A stretch of 64,000 nt of DNA from Jannaschia maritima (GTDB lineage: Bacteria > Pseudomonadota > Alphaproteobacteria > Rhodobacterales > Rhodobacteraceae): the NCBI RefSeq assembly GCF_030973515.1, contig NZ_JARGZA010000002.1:124001-188000 (forward strand). The letters run 5' to 3'. Below the pieces are notes generated by a model. The model was given only the letters and a program-made list of their open reading frames with translations. It was not told the origin of the DNA and did not search any database. The translations under genes and the position numbers were made by a program. Shown piece by piece: positions 38,150 to 46,744 of the stretch. Numbering within the stretch: position 1 is the stretch's first letter; each line of letters opens with the position of its first letter.

Positions 38150-39328
38150 ATGACAACCGACACCGACATCGTCGTCGTGGGCGGCGGGCCCGCGGGCCTC
38201 GCGGCCGCCTGCGCGCTGGGGGCCGAGGGCATCGCCGTCACCCTGCTCGATCCCGGCCCCGGCACCGTGCCCGAGGACGACAACCGCACGGCGGCCATCC
38301 TGCAGCCGGGCCGCGACCTCCTGGACCGGGCGGGCGCCTGGGACGGGATGGCGACCGACGCCACCCCCCTGTGCGTCATGCGCATGGTGGATGCCCGCGC
38401 CGACCCGCCCGTCACCCGCGACTTCGCGTCCGGCGACGTCACGGACGGTCCCTTCGGCTGGAACGTCGCGAACGCCGCGATCAGGCGCGCTCTGCTGGAC
38501 CGCGCCGCGGCGCTGGACACGGTCGACCTGCGCTGGTCGACGGGCTTCGCCGACATGCTGGCCCGCGACGCCCATGCCATCGTCCGCAGCGACGGGGGCG
38601 AGCGCATCCGCACGCGCCTGGTCCTGGGCTGCGACGGACGCGACAGCGCCGTGCGCCGCGCCGCCGGCATCGGCGCGCGGCGCGTCACCTACGACCAGAC
38701 GGCCCTCGTCTTCACCGTGGCCCACGACGCCCCCCACGGCGACGTCTCGACCGAAGTGCACGACACGGGCGGCCCCTTCACGCTGGTCCCCATGCCGGAC
38801 CTGCCCGACGGGACCCACCGCTCCTCCGTGGTCTGGATGGACGCGGCGGCGGTCCAGCGCGAACGGATGGGGATGGACGACGACGCCCTGTCCGCCCGGG
38901 CCACCGAACGCTCGGCCGGCGCCAACGGCGCGCTGCGGGTCCTGACTCGACCCGTCGCCTGGCCGATATCCACCACCGGCGCGACCGCCATCACCGCCCG
39001 CCGCACCGCGCTGGCGGCGGAGGCCGCGCATGCCATGCCTCCCATTGGCGCGCAGGGCCTGAACACGTCGCTGGCCGACATCCGCGTCTTGCGCGACCTG
39101 GCGCTGGCGGATCGCGACGCCATCGGCACGCGCCCCTACCTGCAGGCCTATGCCCGCCAGCGGCATCCCGACATCGTCGCACGCCTCCTGGGCATCGACC
39201 TGCTGAACCGCACCTCCATCGCGGGGTCCGGCCCCCTGGCCTTCCTGCGCGGCCCCGGCATCCGCACCCTGCACGACCTGCCCCTCCTGCGGCGGACGGT
39301 GATGCGCATGGGCATGGGCGCGGCGTAG
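38150..39328 (+). CDS. UbiH/UbiF/Coq6-type FAD-dependent hydroxylase
   Basis: A 392-residue flavin monooxygenase that hydroxylates the aromatic ring during ubiquinone synthesis. The FAD dinucleotide motif is VVGGGPAGLAAACALG, a second conserved segment LGCDGRDSAVRR follows, and the family signature near residue 280-310 is HAMPPIGAQGLNTSLADIR. Which ring position it hydroxylates cannot be told from sequence. The final part is followed at once by a palindromic repeat (copy B). Confidence 0.88.
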   Translation: MTTDTDIVVVGGGPAGLAAACALGAEGIAVTLLDPGPGTVPEDDNRTAAILQPGRDLLDRAGAWDGMATDATPLCVMRMVDARADPPVTRDFASGDVTDGPFGWNVANAAIRRALLDRAAALDTVDLRWSTGFADMLARDAHAIVRSDGGERIRTRLVLGCDGRDSAVRRAAGIGARRVTYDQTALVFTVAHDAPHGDVSTEVHDTGGPFTLVPMPDLPDGTHRSSVVWMDAAAVQRERMGMDDDALSARATERSAGANGALRVLTRPVAWPISTTGATAITARRTALAAEAAHAMPPIGAQGLNTSLADIRVLRDLALADRDAIGTRPYLQAYARQRHPDIVARLLGIDLLNRTSIAGSGPLAFLRGPGIRTLHDLPLLRRTVMRMGMGAA

Positions 39329-39354
39329 CACGCGCGGCCGCGACGATGCACCGG

Positions 39355-39439
39355 GTCATCCCCGGACCCGATCCGGGAACCTCCCGCGGCAAACGCGATG
39401 GGGACCGACCAAGCGCCTTGGGTCGAACCCGGGGATGAC
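39355..39439. repeat. palindromic repeat, copy B, upstream of valS
   Basis: An 85-bp element. Its outer 11-base arms, GTCATCCCCGG (39355-39365) and CCGGGGATGAC (39429-39439), are perfect inverted repeats. The left half also contains the CGGACCCGATCCG hairpin. It lies between the ubiH-type gene and valS and belongs to the same family as copies A, C and D. The layout resembles the dispersed palindromic elements of many alphaproteobacteria; no transposase is present. Confidence 0.7.
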
Positions 39440-39511
39440 GGACGACGGCACCACTTCCCTTCCCCCCACCCATTCGCTAACCCGCGCGGGCCAAACGCGA
39501 AGGGCCCCGCC

Positions 39512-42500
39512 ATGCCGATGGAAAAGACGTTCGACGCCGCCGCCGCCGAGCCCCGGATCAGCCGCGATTGGATCGAGGGCGGATACTTTTGCGCGGGCGC
39601 CAACGCGAAGCCGGGCGCGCCCGCCTTCTCCATCGTCATCCCGCCGCCCAACGTCACCGGCAGCCTGCACATGGGCCACGCGTTCAACAACACGCTTCAG
39701 GACGTCCTGACCCGCTGGCACCGGATGCGGGGCCACGACACGCTGTGGCAGCCGGGCACGGACCATGCCGGCATCGCGACCCAGATGGTCACCGAACGCG
39801 ACATGTCCGCGAACGGCGAACCCACCCGGCAGGAGATGGGGCGCGACGCCTTCCTCGACCGCGTGTGGCAGCAGAAGGCGAAGTCCCGCGGCACCATCAT
39901 CGGTCAGCTGCAACGCCTGGGCGCGTCCTGCGACTGGGAGCGGGAGGCGTTCACCATGGGCGGCGCACCCGGCGACCCCGACCCCACGCAACAGAACTTC
40001 CACGACGCAGTCATCAAGGTCTTCGTGGAGATGTACGAGAAGGGCCTGATCTATCGCGGCAAGCGCCTGGTGAACTGGGACCCCCGGTTCGAGACCGCGA
40101 TCTCGAACCTGGAGGTCGAGAACCGCGACGTCGCGGGCCATATGTGGCACTTCAAGTACCCCTTGGCCGACGGCGCCACCTACGAATACGTCGAACGAGA
40201 CGAGGACGGGGCGGAACTGTTCCGCGAAACCCGCGACTACATCGCCATCGCTACCACGCGCCCGGAAACCATGCTGGGCGACGGGGCCGTCGCGGTTCAC
40301 CCGTCGGACGAACGCTATGCCCCCATCGTCGGAAAGCTGTGCGAGATCCCCGTGGGCCCGAAGGAGCACCGCCGCCTGATCCCCATCGTCACCGACGAAT
40401 ACCCCGATCCCACCTTCGGCTCCGGCGCGGTGAAGATCACGGGCGCGCACGACTTCAACGACTACGACGTCGCCAAGCGGGGGGGCATCCCGCTCTACCG
40501 GCTGATGGACACGAAGGCCGCGATGCGCGCCGACGGCGAACCCTATGCGGACGCCGCCGCGAAGGCGAAGGCGCTGCGCGAGGGCACAGAGATGTCGGAG
40601 GCGGAGGTCGACGCGATCAACCTCGTCCCCGACGAATACCGCGGCCTCGACCGCCTGGACGCCCGCGCCCGCGTCGTCGCCGACATCACCGCCGAAGGGC
40701 TGGCCGTGATGGTCCCGCCCACGGATCCGCGGCTGGGCGCCGCATCCCGGCCGAAGAGCCGGGACCCCGAGGTTGCAGAACAGAACGGTTCGGCCAAGAA
40801 CAGCGGGGCCCCGGATCAAGTCCGGGGGGTACCTCCCCTCGCCCCCGAGGAAGGCGCCGACGCCCTGCGCACCGACGCGGATGCCCTCGTCCCCCTGGTC
40901 GAGCCCAAGCAGATCCAGCAGCCCCACGGCGACCGCTCCGGCGCCGTCATCGAACCCATGCTGACCGACCAATGGTTCGTCGACACCGACGCCATCGTCG
41001 GCCCCGCCATCGAAGCGGTCGAGGACGGCACCGTCCGCATCCTGCCGGAGGCCGACAGGAAGGTCTATTTCCAATGGCTCCGCAACATCGAGCCGTGGTG
41101 CATCAGCCGCCAGCTCTGGTGGGGGCACAGGATCCCGGTTTGGTATGGGCCCCCGCTAAAGCTCTTGACTGGAGCTGGGTCTACCGAACGCACGACGTTT
41201 TGCGCTCCTACGTATGCCGACGCGGCGGAGCAGGCTGACCAATTCTACAGATCCCAGCTAGAGGATCGTTTGAAAAAGAAGACGGCAGCGGGCGGCCATT
41301 GTTCGCTGTGCGTTTTAGAAGCCGATGAAGATACAATTGAAAGTGTTGGAGAACAGCGCGACCAGATTGAATGGATGCAATCGCTTGGAATAGAAGGAGC
41401 CGAGGGGCTGCAAGCGATCGACGCTTTCCAACAGCTAAGTAGCGGCGGCTTCCGTATTCAGAATGACCGTAAAACGGGCGATCAAACCCTTACAGTGAAG
41501 CTAGCTCAAGATCCCGACGTCCTAGACACCTGGTTCTCCTCCGGACTCTGGCCCCTCGGTACCCTCGGCTGGCCCGACGATACCCCGGAACTCGAACGCT
41601 ACTTCCCCACCTCCGTCCTCGTCACGGGCTTCGACATCCTGTTCTTCTGGGTCGCCCGGATGATGATGATGCAGACCGCCGTGCTGCCCGACATGCTCCC
41701 CCTGAAGGACCGCGTGCCCTTCCGCGACGTCTATGTCCACGCCCTCGTCCGCGACGAGAAGGGCAAGAAGATGTCGAAGTCGCTGGGCAACGTGTTGGAT
41801 CCGTTGGATCTGATAGATGAATACGGCGCCGACGCCGTCCGCTTCACCCTGGCCTCCATGGCGGCGATGGGACGGGACCTGAAACTGTCGACCGACCGGA
41901 TCAAGGGCTATCGCAACTTCGGCACCAAGCTGTGGAACGCCACCCGCTTTGCGGAGATGAACGGCGCGACCCATGGGCAGGTCGGGCAGACGCAGGGCAG
42001 ACGCGCAGCAGACGCGCAGCAGACACTCAATCGCTGGATCGTGGGCGAGGTCGCGCGCACCCGGGCCGAGGTCGATGTGGCCCTCGACGCCTACCGCTTC
42101 GACGACGCCGCGGGCGCGCTCTACAAGCTCGTCTGGAACGTCGTCTGCGACTGGTACGTCGAGCTGTCGAAGCCGATCCTCCAGGGCGAAGACACTGATT
42201 CCAAGGCGGAAACCCAAGCGACGATGGCCTGGGTCCTCGACGCCTGCACCACGATGCTGCACCCGTTCATGCCCTTCCTGACCGAAGAGCTGTGGTCGGT
42301 CACCGGCCACGAAGGGATGCTGGTCCATGGCGCCTGGCCTGAAGACCTCGACCCCGCGCAAGCCGTTGACGAGGCAGCCGAAACCGAGATCCGCTGGGTC
42401 ATCGCCTTCATCGAATCCATCCGCTCCGCCCGCGCCCAGATGGGCGTCCCCGCGGGCCACTCCATCCCCGTCCTGCGCTTGGCCGAAGGCGACTCCGGCA

Positions 42501-42853
42501 AGGCGGCCTACGACGGCAACAGCGAGTTGATTCAGCGGCTTGCGCGGATCGACGGCGTCACCGACGCCGACGCGGCACCCAAGGGCAGCGCGACCGTCAC
42601 CGTCGGCGCGTCCCGCTACGCCATGCCGTTGGAAGGCGTCATCGACGCGGCCGCGGAAGCCAAGCGGTTGGACAAGGCGCTGGGGAAACTCGACAAGGAG
42701 ATCAAGGGCTTGTCGGGCCGCGCGAGCAACCCCAACTTCGCCGCCTCCGCCCCGCCGGAGGTGGTGGAGGAAACGAAGGCGAACCTCGCCGCCCGCCAGG
42801 CCGAACGCGACGTGGTCGCCGGGGCCCTTTCCGCCGTGCGCGAACTGACCTGA
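39512..42853 (+). CDS. valS: valyl-tRNA synthetase with repeat-derived and low-GC inserts
   Basis: A 1113-residue class I synthetase; valine enzymes of this group are usually nearer 900-1000 residues. HIGH-type motif is HMGHA (near residue 54), and the KMSKS loop is KKMSKSLGN. The editing domain and the C-terminal coiled coil ([17 protein letters not shown]) are present, so it should be functional. Three anomalies disturb the frame without breaking it: a palindromic repeat translated around residues 410-450, a lower-GC patch at about residues 545-670 between the conserved [12 protein letters not shown] and [11 protein letters not shown], and a repeated GCAGAC-rich sequence near residue 830. 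The ATG at 39512 is chosen from the conserved N-terminus. Confidence 0.95.
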   Translation: MPMEKTFDAAAAEPRISRDWIEGGYFCAGANAKPGAPAFSIVIPPPNVTGSLHMGHAFNNTLQDVLTRWHRMRGHDTLWQPGTDHAGIATQMVTERDMSANGEPTRQEMGRDAFLDRVWQQKAKSRGTIIGQLQRLGASCDWEREAFTMGGAPGDPDPTQQNFHDAVIKVFVEMYEKGLIYRGKRLVNWDPRFETAISNLEVENRDVAGHMWHFKYPLADGATYEYVERDEDGAELFRETRDYIAIATTRPETMLGDGAVAVHPSDERYAPIVGKLCEIPVGPKEHRRLIPIVTDEYPDPTFGSGAVKITGAHDFNDYDVAKRGGIPLYRLMDTKAAMRADGEPYADAAAKAKALREGTEMSEAEVDAINLVPDEYRGLDRLDARARVVADITAEGLAVMVPPTDPRLGAASRPKSRDPEVAEQNGSAKNSGAPDQVRGVPPLAPEEGADALRTDADALVPLVEPKQIQQPHGDRSGAVIEPMLTDQWFVDTDAIVGPAIEAVEDGTVRILPEADRKVYFQWLRNIEPWCISRQLWWGHRIPVWYGPPLKLLTGAGSTERTTFCAPTYADAAEQADQFYRSQLEDRLKKKTAAGGHCSLCVLEADEDTIESVGEQRDQIEWMQSLGIEGAEGLQAIDAFQQLSSGGFRIQNDRKTGDQTLTVKLAQDPDVLDTWFSSGLWPLGTLGWPDDTPELERYFPTSVLVTGFDILFFWVARMMMMQTAVLPDMLPLKDRVPFRDVYVHALVRDEKGKKMSKSLGNVLDPLDLIDEYGADAVRFTLASMAAMGRDLKLSTDRIKGYRNFGTKLWNATRFAEMNGATHGQVGQTQGRRAADAQQTLNRWIVGEVARTRAEVDVALDAYRFDDAAGALYKLVWNVVCDWYVELSKPILQGEDTDSKAETQATMAWVLDACTTMLHPFMPFLTEELWSVTGHEGMLVHGAWPEDLDPAQAVDEAAETEIRWVIAFIESIRSARAQMGVPAGHSIPVLRLAEGDSGKAAYDGNSELIQRLARIDGVTDADAAPKGSATVTVGASRYAMPLEGVIDAAAEAKRLDKALGKLDKEIKGLSGRASNPNFAASAPPEVVEETKANLAARQAERDVVAGALSAVRELT
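40746..40827. repeat. palindromic repeat, copy C, translated inside valS
   Basis: Two hairpins in the valS frame: CCCGGC/GCCGGG (40746-40751 with 40758-40763) and CCCCGGA/TCCGGGG (40809-40815 with 40821-40827, loop TCAAG). The second is the signature of the repeat family; its reverse complement aligns with copy B. The translated residues are polar and low in complexity ([20 protein letters not shown]), as expected of an insert in a surface loop. Confidence 0.65.
41145..41520 (+). other. low-GC patch inside valS
   Basis: About 375 bases read in frame but with clearly lower GC and different codon use (for example TTTGAAAAAGAAG, GTTTTAGAAGCC, AATGACCGTAAAACG) from the flanking valS sequence. 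The encoded stretch is about 125 residues long between two invariant synthetase motifs, far longer than the 25-60 residues usual there. It holds a CSLC pair. The GC difference is judged by eye. Confidence 0.7.
41986..42013. repeat. GCAGAC-type repeat, copy 1 (in valS)
   Basis: A 28-base sequence starting GCAGACGCAGGGCAGACGCG is identical to the sequence at 58778-58805. In valS it is followed by one more GCGCAGCAGAC unit. It encodes a Gln/Arg/Ala-rich stretch ([13 protein letters not shown]) in a variable loop before the conserved LNRWIVGEV. Confidence 0.75.
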
Positions 42854-42871
42854 GACCGCACAGGCGCGCGC

Positions 42872-42893
42872 GCCCCGGAACTTGACCCGGGGC
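42872..42893. repeat. palindromic repeat, copy D, downstream of valS
   Basis: The core GCCCCGG (42872-42878) pairs with CCGGGGC (42887-42893) around AACTTGAC, and the following bases to about 42925 hold another CCCCGGG block. It matches the ATCAAG hairpin of copy C. It lies 19 bases after the valS stop and could also act as a terminator. Confidence 0.55.
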
Positions 42894-42982
42894 CGCGCTC
42901 GATGAAACACCCCGGGTCCCCGCCCCTGGAACGCCGACCCGTCGCCAGAGAAAATTTTCGTCACCCCCGCAGGATGCGGGCC

Positions 42983-44167
42983 TCACGCCACCGCCGGCAC
43001 CGGCCGCGCCGCGACCAGGGCCAGCGCACTCGCCGCCACGCCGCACAGCGCGATGGCCGCCAGCATCGGCGTCGCCGTGCCGTCGAAGAAGGGTGCCGAC
43101 GCCGCCACCGCCGCACCCCCGGCGACCATCTGCAGCGTTCCGCCCAGCGAGGACGCGAGGCCTGCGATCTCGCCATGCGGGTCCAAGGCCATGACCATCG
43201 TGCTGGGCACCACCAGCCCCAGGAACGCGTTCGCCAGGAACAGACCGCCCACCACCAGCGGCAGGCTCGCGCCGAAGACCAGCACCGCCCCGAAGGTCAG
43301 CACCGCCATCGCGGCGAAGCCCAACGTCGCCACCAGCACCATGCGCGCCATGCCCACCCGCATCCCCAGCGGCGCGGCCAGCTGGCTGGCCGCGAAGAAG
43401 CCCAGGGCGTTGATCGCGAAGGCTAGGCTGAACCCCGTCGGCGTCAGGCCGAACTGCTCGACATAGACGAAAGCCGCCGATGCCAGGAACACGAAGAACG
43501 ACGCCATCCCGAACCCGCCCACGAAGGTCAGCGCCATGAAGGTGCGGTCCGTCAGCAGCACCCTGGCCCCCGCCCACATCGCGCGCAGGTCGACCGGCAC
43601 GCGACGGGCCATCGTTTCCGGCAGGGCGAAGGTCACCAGGGCCAGGTCCGCCACCGCGACGGCCGCCAAGGCCCAGAAGATCAGGCGCCAGTCGCCCAAC
43701 GCGATCAGCCCCGATCCGATAAGGGGCGCCAGCATCGGCGAGACCGAGATCACCAGCATGATCAACGCCATCAGGCGCGTCGCCTGCGGCCCGGTATGCA
43801 TGTCGCGGATCACCGCGCGCGGCACCACCATCAGGGACGCGGCCCCCGCCGCCTGCACCGCCCGCGCCGCGATCAGCGTGCCCACCTCCGTCGCCACGGC
43901 GCTGCCGAGGCTGCCCAGCGCGAAGATGCCCAGCCCCACCATCAGGGGCCGCCGGCGCCCGACGGCGTCCGACCAGGGCCCGTACACCATCTGCGCCAGC
44001 CCGAAGACCGTGAAATAGGCGATCAGCGTCGCCTGCACGCCCTCGGTGGTCGTCGACAGGTCGTCCGCGATGGTGGGCATCGCGGGCAGGTACATGTCGA
44101 TGGCCAACGGGCCCGCCGTGACCAGCAGCCCCAGCACGATGGCCGATCGCGTCATGCTCATGGCCAT
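42983..44167 (-). CDS. Bcr/CflA-type MFS multidrug efflux transporter
   Basis: A 394-residue major facilitator with 12 predicted membrane helices. The N-terminal segment TAGPLAIDMYLPAMPTIADD is the Bcr/CflA subgroup signature, and the cytoplasmic loop GPWSDAVGRRRPLMVG is the MFS motif A. Members export drugs such as bicyclomycin or chloramphenicol or, in other lineages, cysteine and sulfonamides; the substrate here is unknown. It is transcribed convergently to valS. A promoter is expected in the 44168-44303 gap, where I found no clear match. Confidence 0.88.
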   Translation of the reverse strand: MAMSMTRSAIVLGLLVTAGPLAIDMYLPAMPTIADDLSTTTEGVQATLIAYFTVFGLAQMVYGPWSDAVGRRRPLMVGLGIFALGSLGSAVATEVGTLIAARAVQAAGAASLMVVPRAVIRDMHTGPQATRLMALIMLVISVSPMLAPLIGSGLIALGDWRLIFWALAAVAVADLALVTFALPETMARRVPVDLRAMWAGARVLLTDRTFMALTFVGGFGMASFFVFLASAAFVYVEQFGLTPTGFSLAFAINALGFFAASQLAAPLGMRVGMARMVLVATLGFAAMAVLTFGAVLVFGASLPLVVGGLFLANAFLGLVVPSTMVMALDPHGEIAGLASSLGGTLQMVAGGAAVAASAPFFDGTATPMLAAIALCGVAASALALVAARPVPAVA

Positions 44168-44303
44168 GGGGCGTCCTTCCGGGTTCGAGGTTGCGACCGC
44201 CCTACAGCGCCACCCGGGACGCCACGACCCCGTGCCGTCCGAACCCGGCCTTGCACCGATGCGGGGGCGACGGGATACCGGGCCGACCCGACCGCTCGAT
44301 GTC

Positions 44304-44329
44304 CGGCGCGCCCCGATCGGGGCGCGCCG
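44304..44329. terminator. 26-bp perfect GC palindrome
   Basis: The 26 bases are perfectly self-complementary (CGGCGCGCCCCGA and its exact inverse). It lies about 55 bases after the metallo-hydrolase stop on the minus strand and is probably its terminator, although the plus strand reads TTCTCCC afterwards and no strong U-run exists for the minus strand. Confidence 0.45.
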
Positions 44330-44382
44330 TTCTCCCTTCCACCGCGCGGACGCCCAAGCCTAGGACGGCGGCGCGCGACCCG

Positions 44383-45300
44383 TCACAGCGCGAACTGATA
44401 GCTTTCGGGCACCCAGCGGAACCCGTCGCCGTTCGCCTCGACGAAGCCCACGCCCGGATGCGGCATGTGATAGCCGACCATCGGGATGCGGTCGGTGGCC
44501 ACCATGTCGAGGATCCGGCGGCGCGTCGCGGCCGCAGCCTCCTTGTCCATGTCGAACCGCACCTCCCAATCGGGATGCGCCAGCGACCAGACGTAATGGT
44601 TGGTCATGTCGGCGGCCAGGATCAGCTGGTCGTCGCCCGACGACAGCCGGTATCCCATGTGCCCCGGCGTGTGCCCGAACATCGCCGTGGCCGTCACGCC
44701 CGGCGCGATCTCCGCCCCGTCGGCGATCAGCTCGAACTGGTCGCGCAAGGGGGCCACGACGTTCGTGAACTGCTCGTTGGGGTTCTCGGCCCACGCGTTC
44801 ATCTCGACCTCGCCGGTGATGTGCTGGGCGTTGGCGAAGGTCGGGCTGCCGTCGCGGGTCAACCCGCCGATATGGTCGCCATGCATGTGCGTGATGACCA
44901 GATGGGTCACGTCGCCGGGCGCCACGCCCGCCGCCTCCAGCACGTTTGTGATGCCGTCGGCGTTCAGCCCGGTGTCGAACAGGATGACGTCGCCCCCCGT
45001 CCGCACGACGGTGGGCTGGAACACGAACAGGGCCGCGTCCGTCGGGATGAAGGCCTCCCGGCTGACGTCCGCGAAGCGATCGGCTTCGACGTTCATGCCG
45101 AAGATCTCCTGCATGTCGCCCTCACGCACCGACTGCCCCGCCAGGAGCACGGAGACGTCCATGTCCCCGATCGCGAAGCTGCGGAACTGCGGGGCGGGCC
45201 CGTCGTGGCCATCGGCGCGGGCGGCGGCGGGCGCCAGGGCCGCGGCGGCGGGCATGGCGGCGGCGGCGGTCAGCGCCGCGCGGCGTGTCAGGTCGGTCAT
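44383..45300 (-). CDS. Tat-exported MBL-fold metallo-hydrolase
   Basis: A 305-residue metallo-beta-lactamase-fold hydrolase. The N-terminus TRRAALTAAAAMPAAAALAP is a Tat-type leader, so the protein should fold in the cytoplasm with its metals and be exported. The dinuclear metal motif is THMHGDHIGG, with further ligands in FGHTPGHMGYR and the C-terminal YHMPHPG. The fold covers lactonases, phosphodiesterases and other enzymes; I cannot assign the substrate. The ATG at 45300 begins the leader; a longer frame upstream has no leader and is rejected. It is divergent from gltX2. Confidence 0.85.
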   Translation of the reverse strand: MTDLTRRAALTAAAAMPAAAALAPAAARADGHDGPAPQFRSFAIGDMDVSVLLAGQSVREGDMQEIFGMNVEADRFADVSREAFIPTDAALFVFQPTVVRTGGDVILFDTGLNADGITNVLEAAGVAPGDVTHLVITHMHGDHIGGLTRDGSPTFANAQHITGEVEMNAWAENPNEQFTNVVAPLRDQFELIADGAEIAPGVTATAMFGHTPGHMGYRLSSGDDQLILAADMTNHYVWSLAHPDWEVRFDMDKEAAAATRRRILDMVATDRIPMVGYHMPHPGVGFVEANGDGFRWVPESYQFAL

Positions 45301-45415
45301 GGAAGGTCTCTCCGTTTCGATGTCCTGCCCCTCACCTATCCCGCGCGGGCCTGGGGGCGAGGTCACGGTTGCGTCAGGCTGGACTATCGCCCCCCCCGCT
45401 GGCATGGGGCCGCGC

Positions 45416-46741
45416 ATGACCGTCACACGCTTCGCCCCGTCCCCCACCGGCCGCCTGCACATCGGAAACATGCGGGCCGCCCTGATGAATTGGATGATCG
45501 CGCGCAAGGCGGGCGGCACCTTCATCCTGCGGATCGACGACACCGATGCCGAACGCTCGCGCGAGGAATACGTGGACGGCATCCGCGCAGACCTGGAATG
45601 GCTGGGCCTGACCTGGGACCGGGAGGAGCGGCAATCCCGGCGCCTCGACCTCTACGCCCAGGCCGCCGACGACCTGCGCGCGAAGGACCGCCTGTACGAG
45701 GCGTGGGAAACGCCGACCGAGCTGGACCTGAAGCGCAAGAAGCAGCTGAACATGGGCCGTCCGCCCGTCTATGACCGCGCCGCGCTGGACCTGACCGACG
45801 CCCAGCGCGCCGCCCTGCGCGACGAGCGTGGCCCCGGCGTGTGGCGGTTCCGCCTGGACCGCGAGCGCATCGAATGGGACGACGGGATCCTTGGCCCCCT
45901 GTCCATCGACGCCGCCAGCGTGTCCGACCCGGTGCTGATCCGCGCGGACGGACAGGTGCTCTATACCATCGCGAGCGTCGTGGACGACACCGACATGGGC
46001 ATCACGGACGTCGTGCGGGGGTCCGACCACGTGACCAACACGGCCACGCAGATCCAGATCATGGCGGCCCTGGGCCACGCCCATCCCCGCTTCGCGCATC
46101 ACTCGCTTCTGACCGGGCCCGGGGGCGAGGGGCTGTCCAAGCGGCTGGGCAGCCTGTCGCTGCACGACCTGCGCGAGCAGGGGATCGAGCCCATGGCCGT
46201 CCTGTCGCTGATGGCGCGCCTGGGCTCGTCCCAGCCGGTCGAGCTTCGGGACACCCCGCAGGACCTGGCCCGGGCCTTCGATCTGTCGCAGTTCGGCGCC
46301 GCCCCGACGAAGTTCGACCCCGCCGACCTCCTGCCCCTGTCGGGCAACGTCCTTCAATCCCTGCCCTTGAATGCCGTGCGCGACGACGTCGCCGCCGCAG
46401 GCGTGCCCGCGGAGGATGCAGACCGGTTCTGGTCCGTGATCCGCGACAACGTCCGCACGCGCGCGGACATCGCGGGGTGGTGGAGCTTGCTGCGTGACGG
46501 CGCCGAACCCGATGTCCCGGCGGAGGATCGCGACTTCGTCCGCACGGCGCTGGACCTTCTGCCGCCGCAACCCTGGACGCAGGACACGTGGTCGGCCTGG
46601 ACCGGCGCGGTGAAGGACGCGACGGGCCGGAAGGGCAAAACCCTGTTCAAGCCGTTGCGCCATGCCCTGACCGGGCGGTCGGACGGCCCCGACATGGGCG
46701 CCCTGATGCCATTGATGCGCGGCAGACCCCGCCTGGGATGA
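45416..46741 (+). CDS. gltX2: glutamyl-tRNA synthetase 2
   Basis: A 441-residue second GluRS. HIGH-type motif is HIGN (residues 15-18). The KLSKR loop is GLSKR (residues 239-243), with Gly for the first Lys, as I recall for the second GluRS of alphaproteobacteria. In this group one paralogue can be devoted to mischarging tRNA-Gln with glutamate before GatCAB amidation, but which one does so here is not known. An in-frame ATG at 45404 adds four residues. It is convergent with the histidine kinase gene, with only three bases between the stops. Confidence 0.93.
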   Translation: MTVTRFAPSPTGRLHIGNMRAALMNWMIARKAGGTFILRIDDTDAERSREEYVDGIRADLEWLGLTWDREERQSRRLDLYAQAADDLRAKDRLYEAWETPTELDLKRKKQLNMGRPPVYDRAALDLTDAQRAALRDERGPGVWRFRLDRERIEWDDGILGPLSIDAASVSDPVLIRADGQVLYTIASVVDDTDMGITDVVRGSDHVTNTATQIQIMAALGHAHPRFAHHSLLTGPGGEGLSKRLGSLSLHDLREQGIEPMAVLSLMARLGSSQPVELRDTPQDLARAFDLSQFGAAPTKFDPADLLPLSGNVLQSLPLNAVRDDVAAAGVPAEDADRFWSVIRDNVRTRADIAGWWSLLRDGAEPDVPAEDRDFVRTALDLLPPQPWTQDTWSAWTGAVKDATGRKGKTLFKPLRHALTGRSDGPDMGALMPLMRGRPRLG

Positions 46742-46744
46742 CCC

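Noticed and set aside
41145-41520. An intein or transposon inside valS
   Set aside because: No Cys/Ser junction with His-Asn ending, no splice-block motifs, no terminal inverted repeats and no transposase-like residues; the flanks are continuous ValRS.
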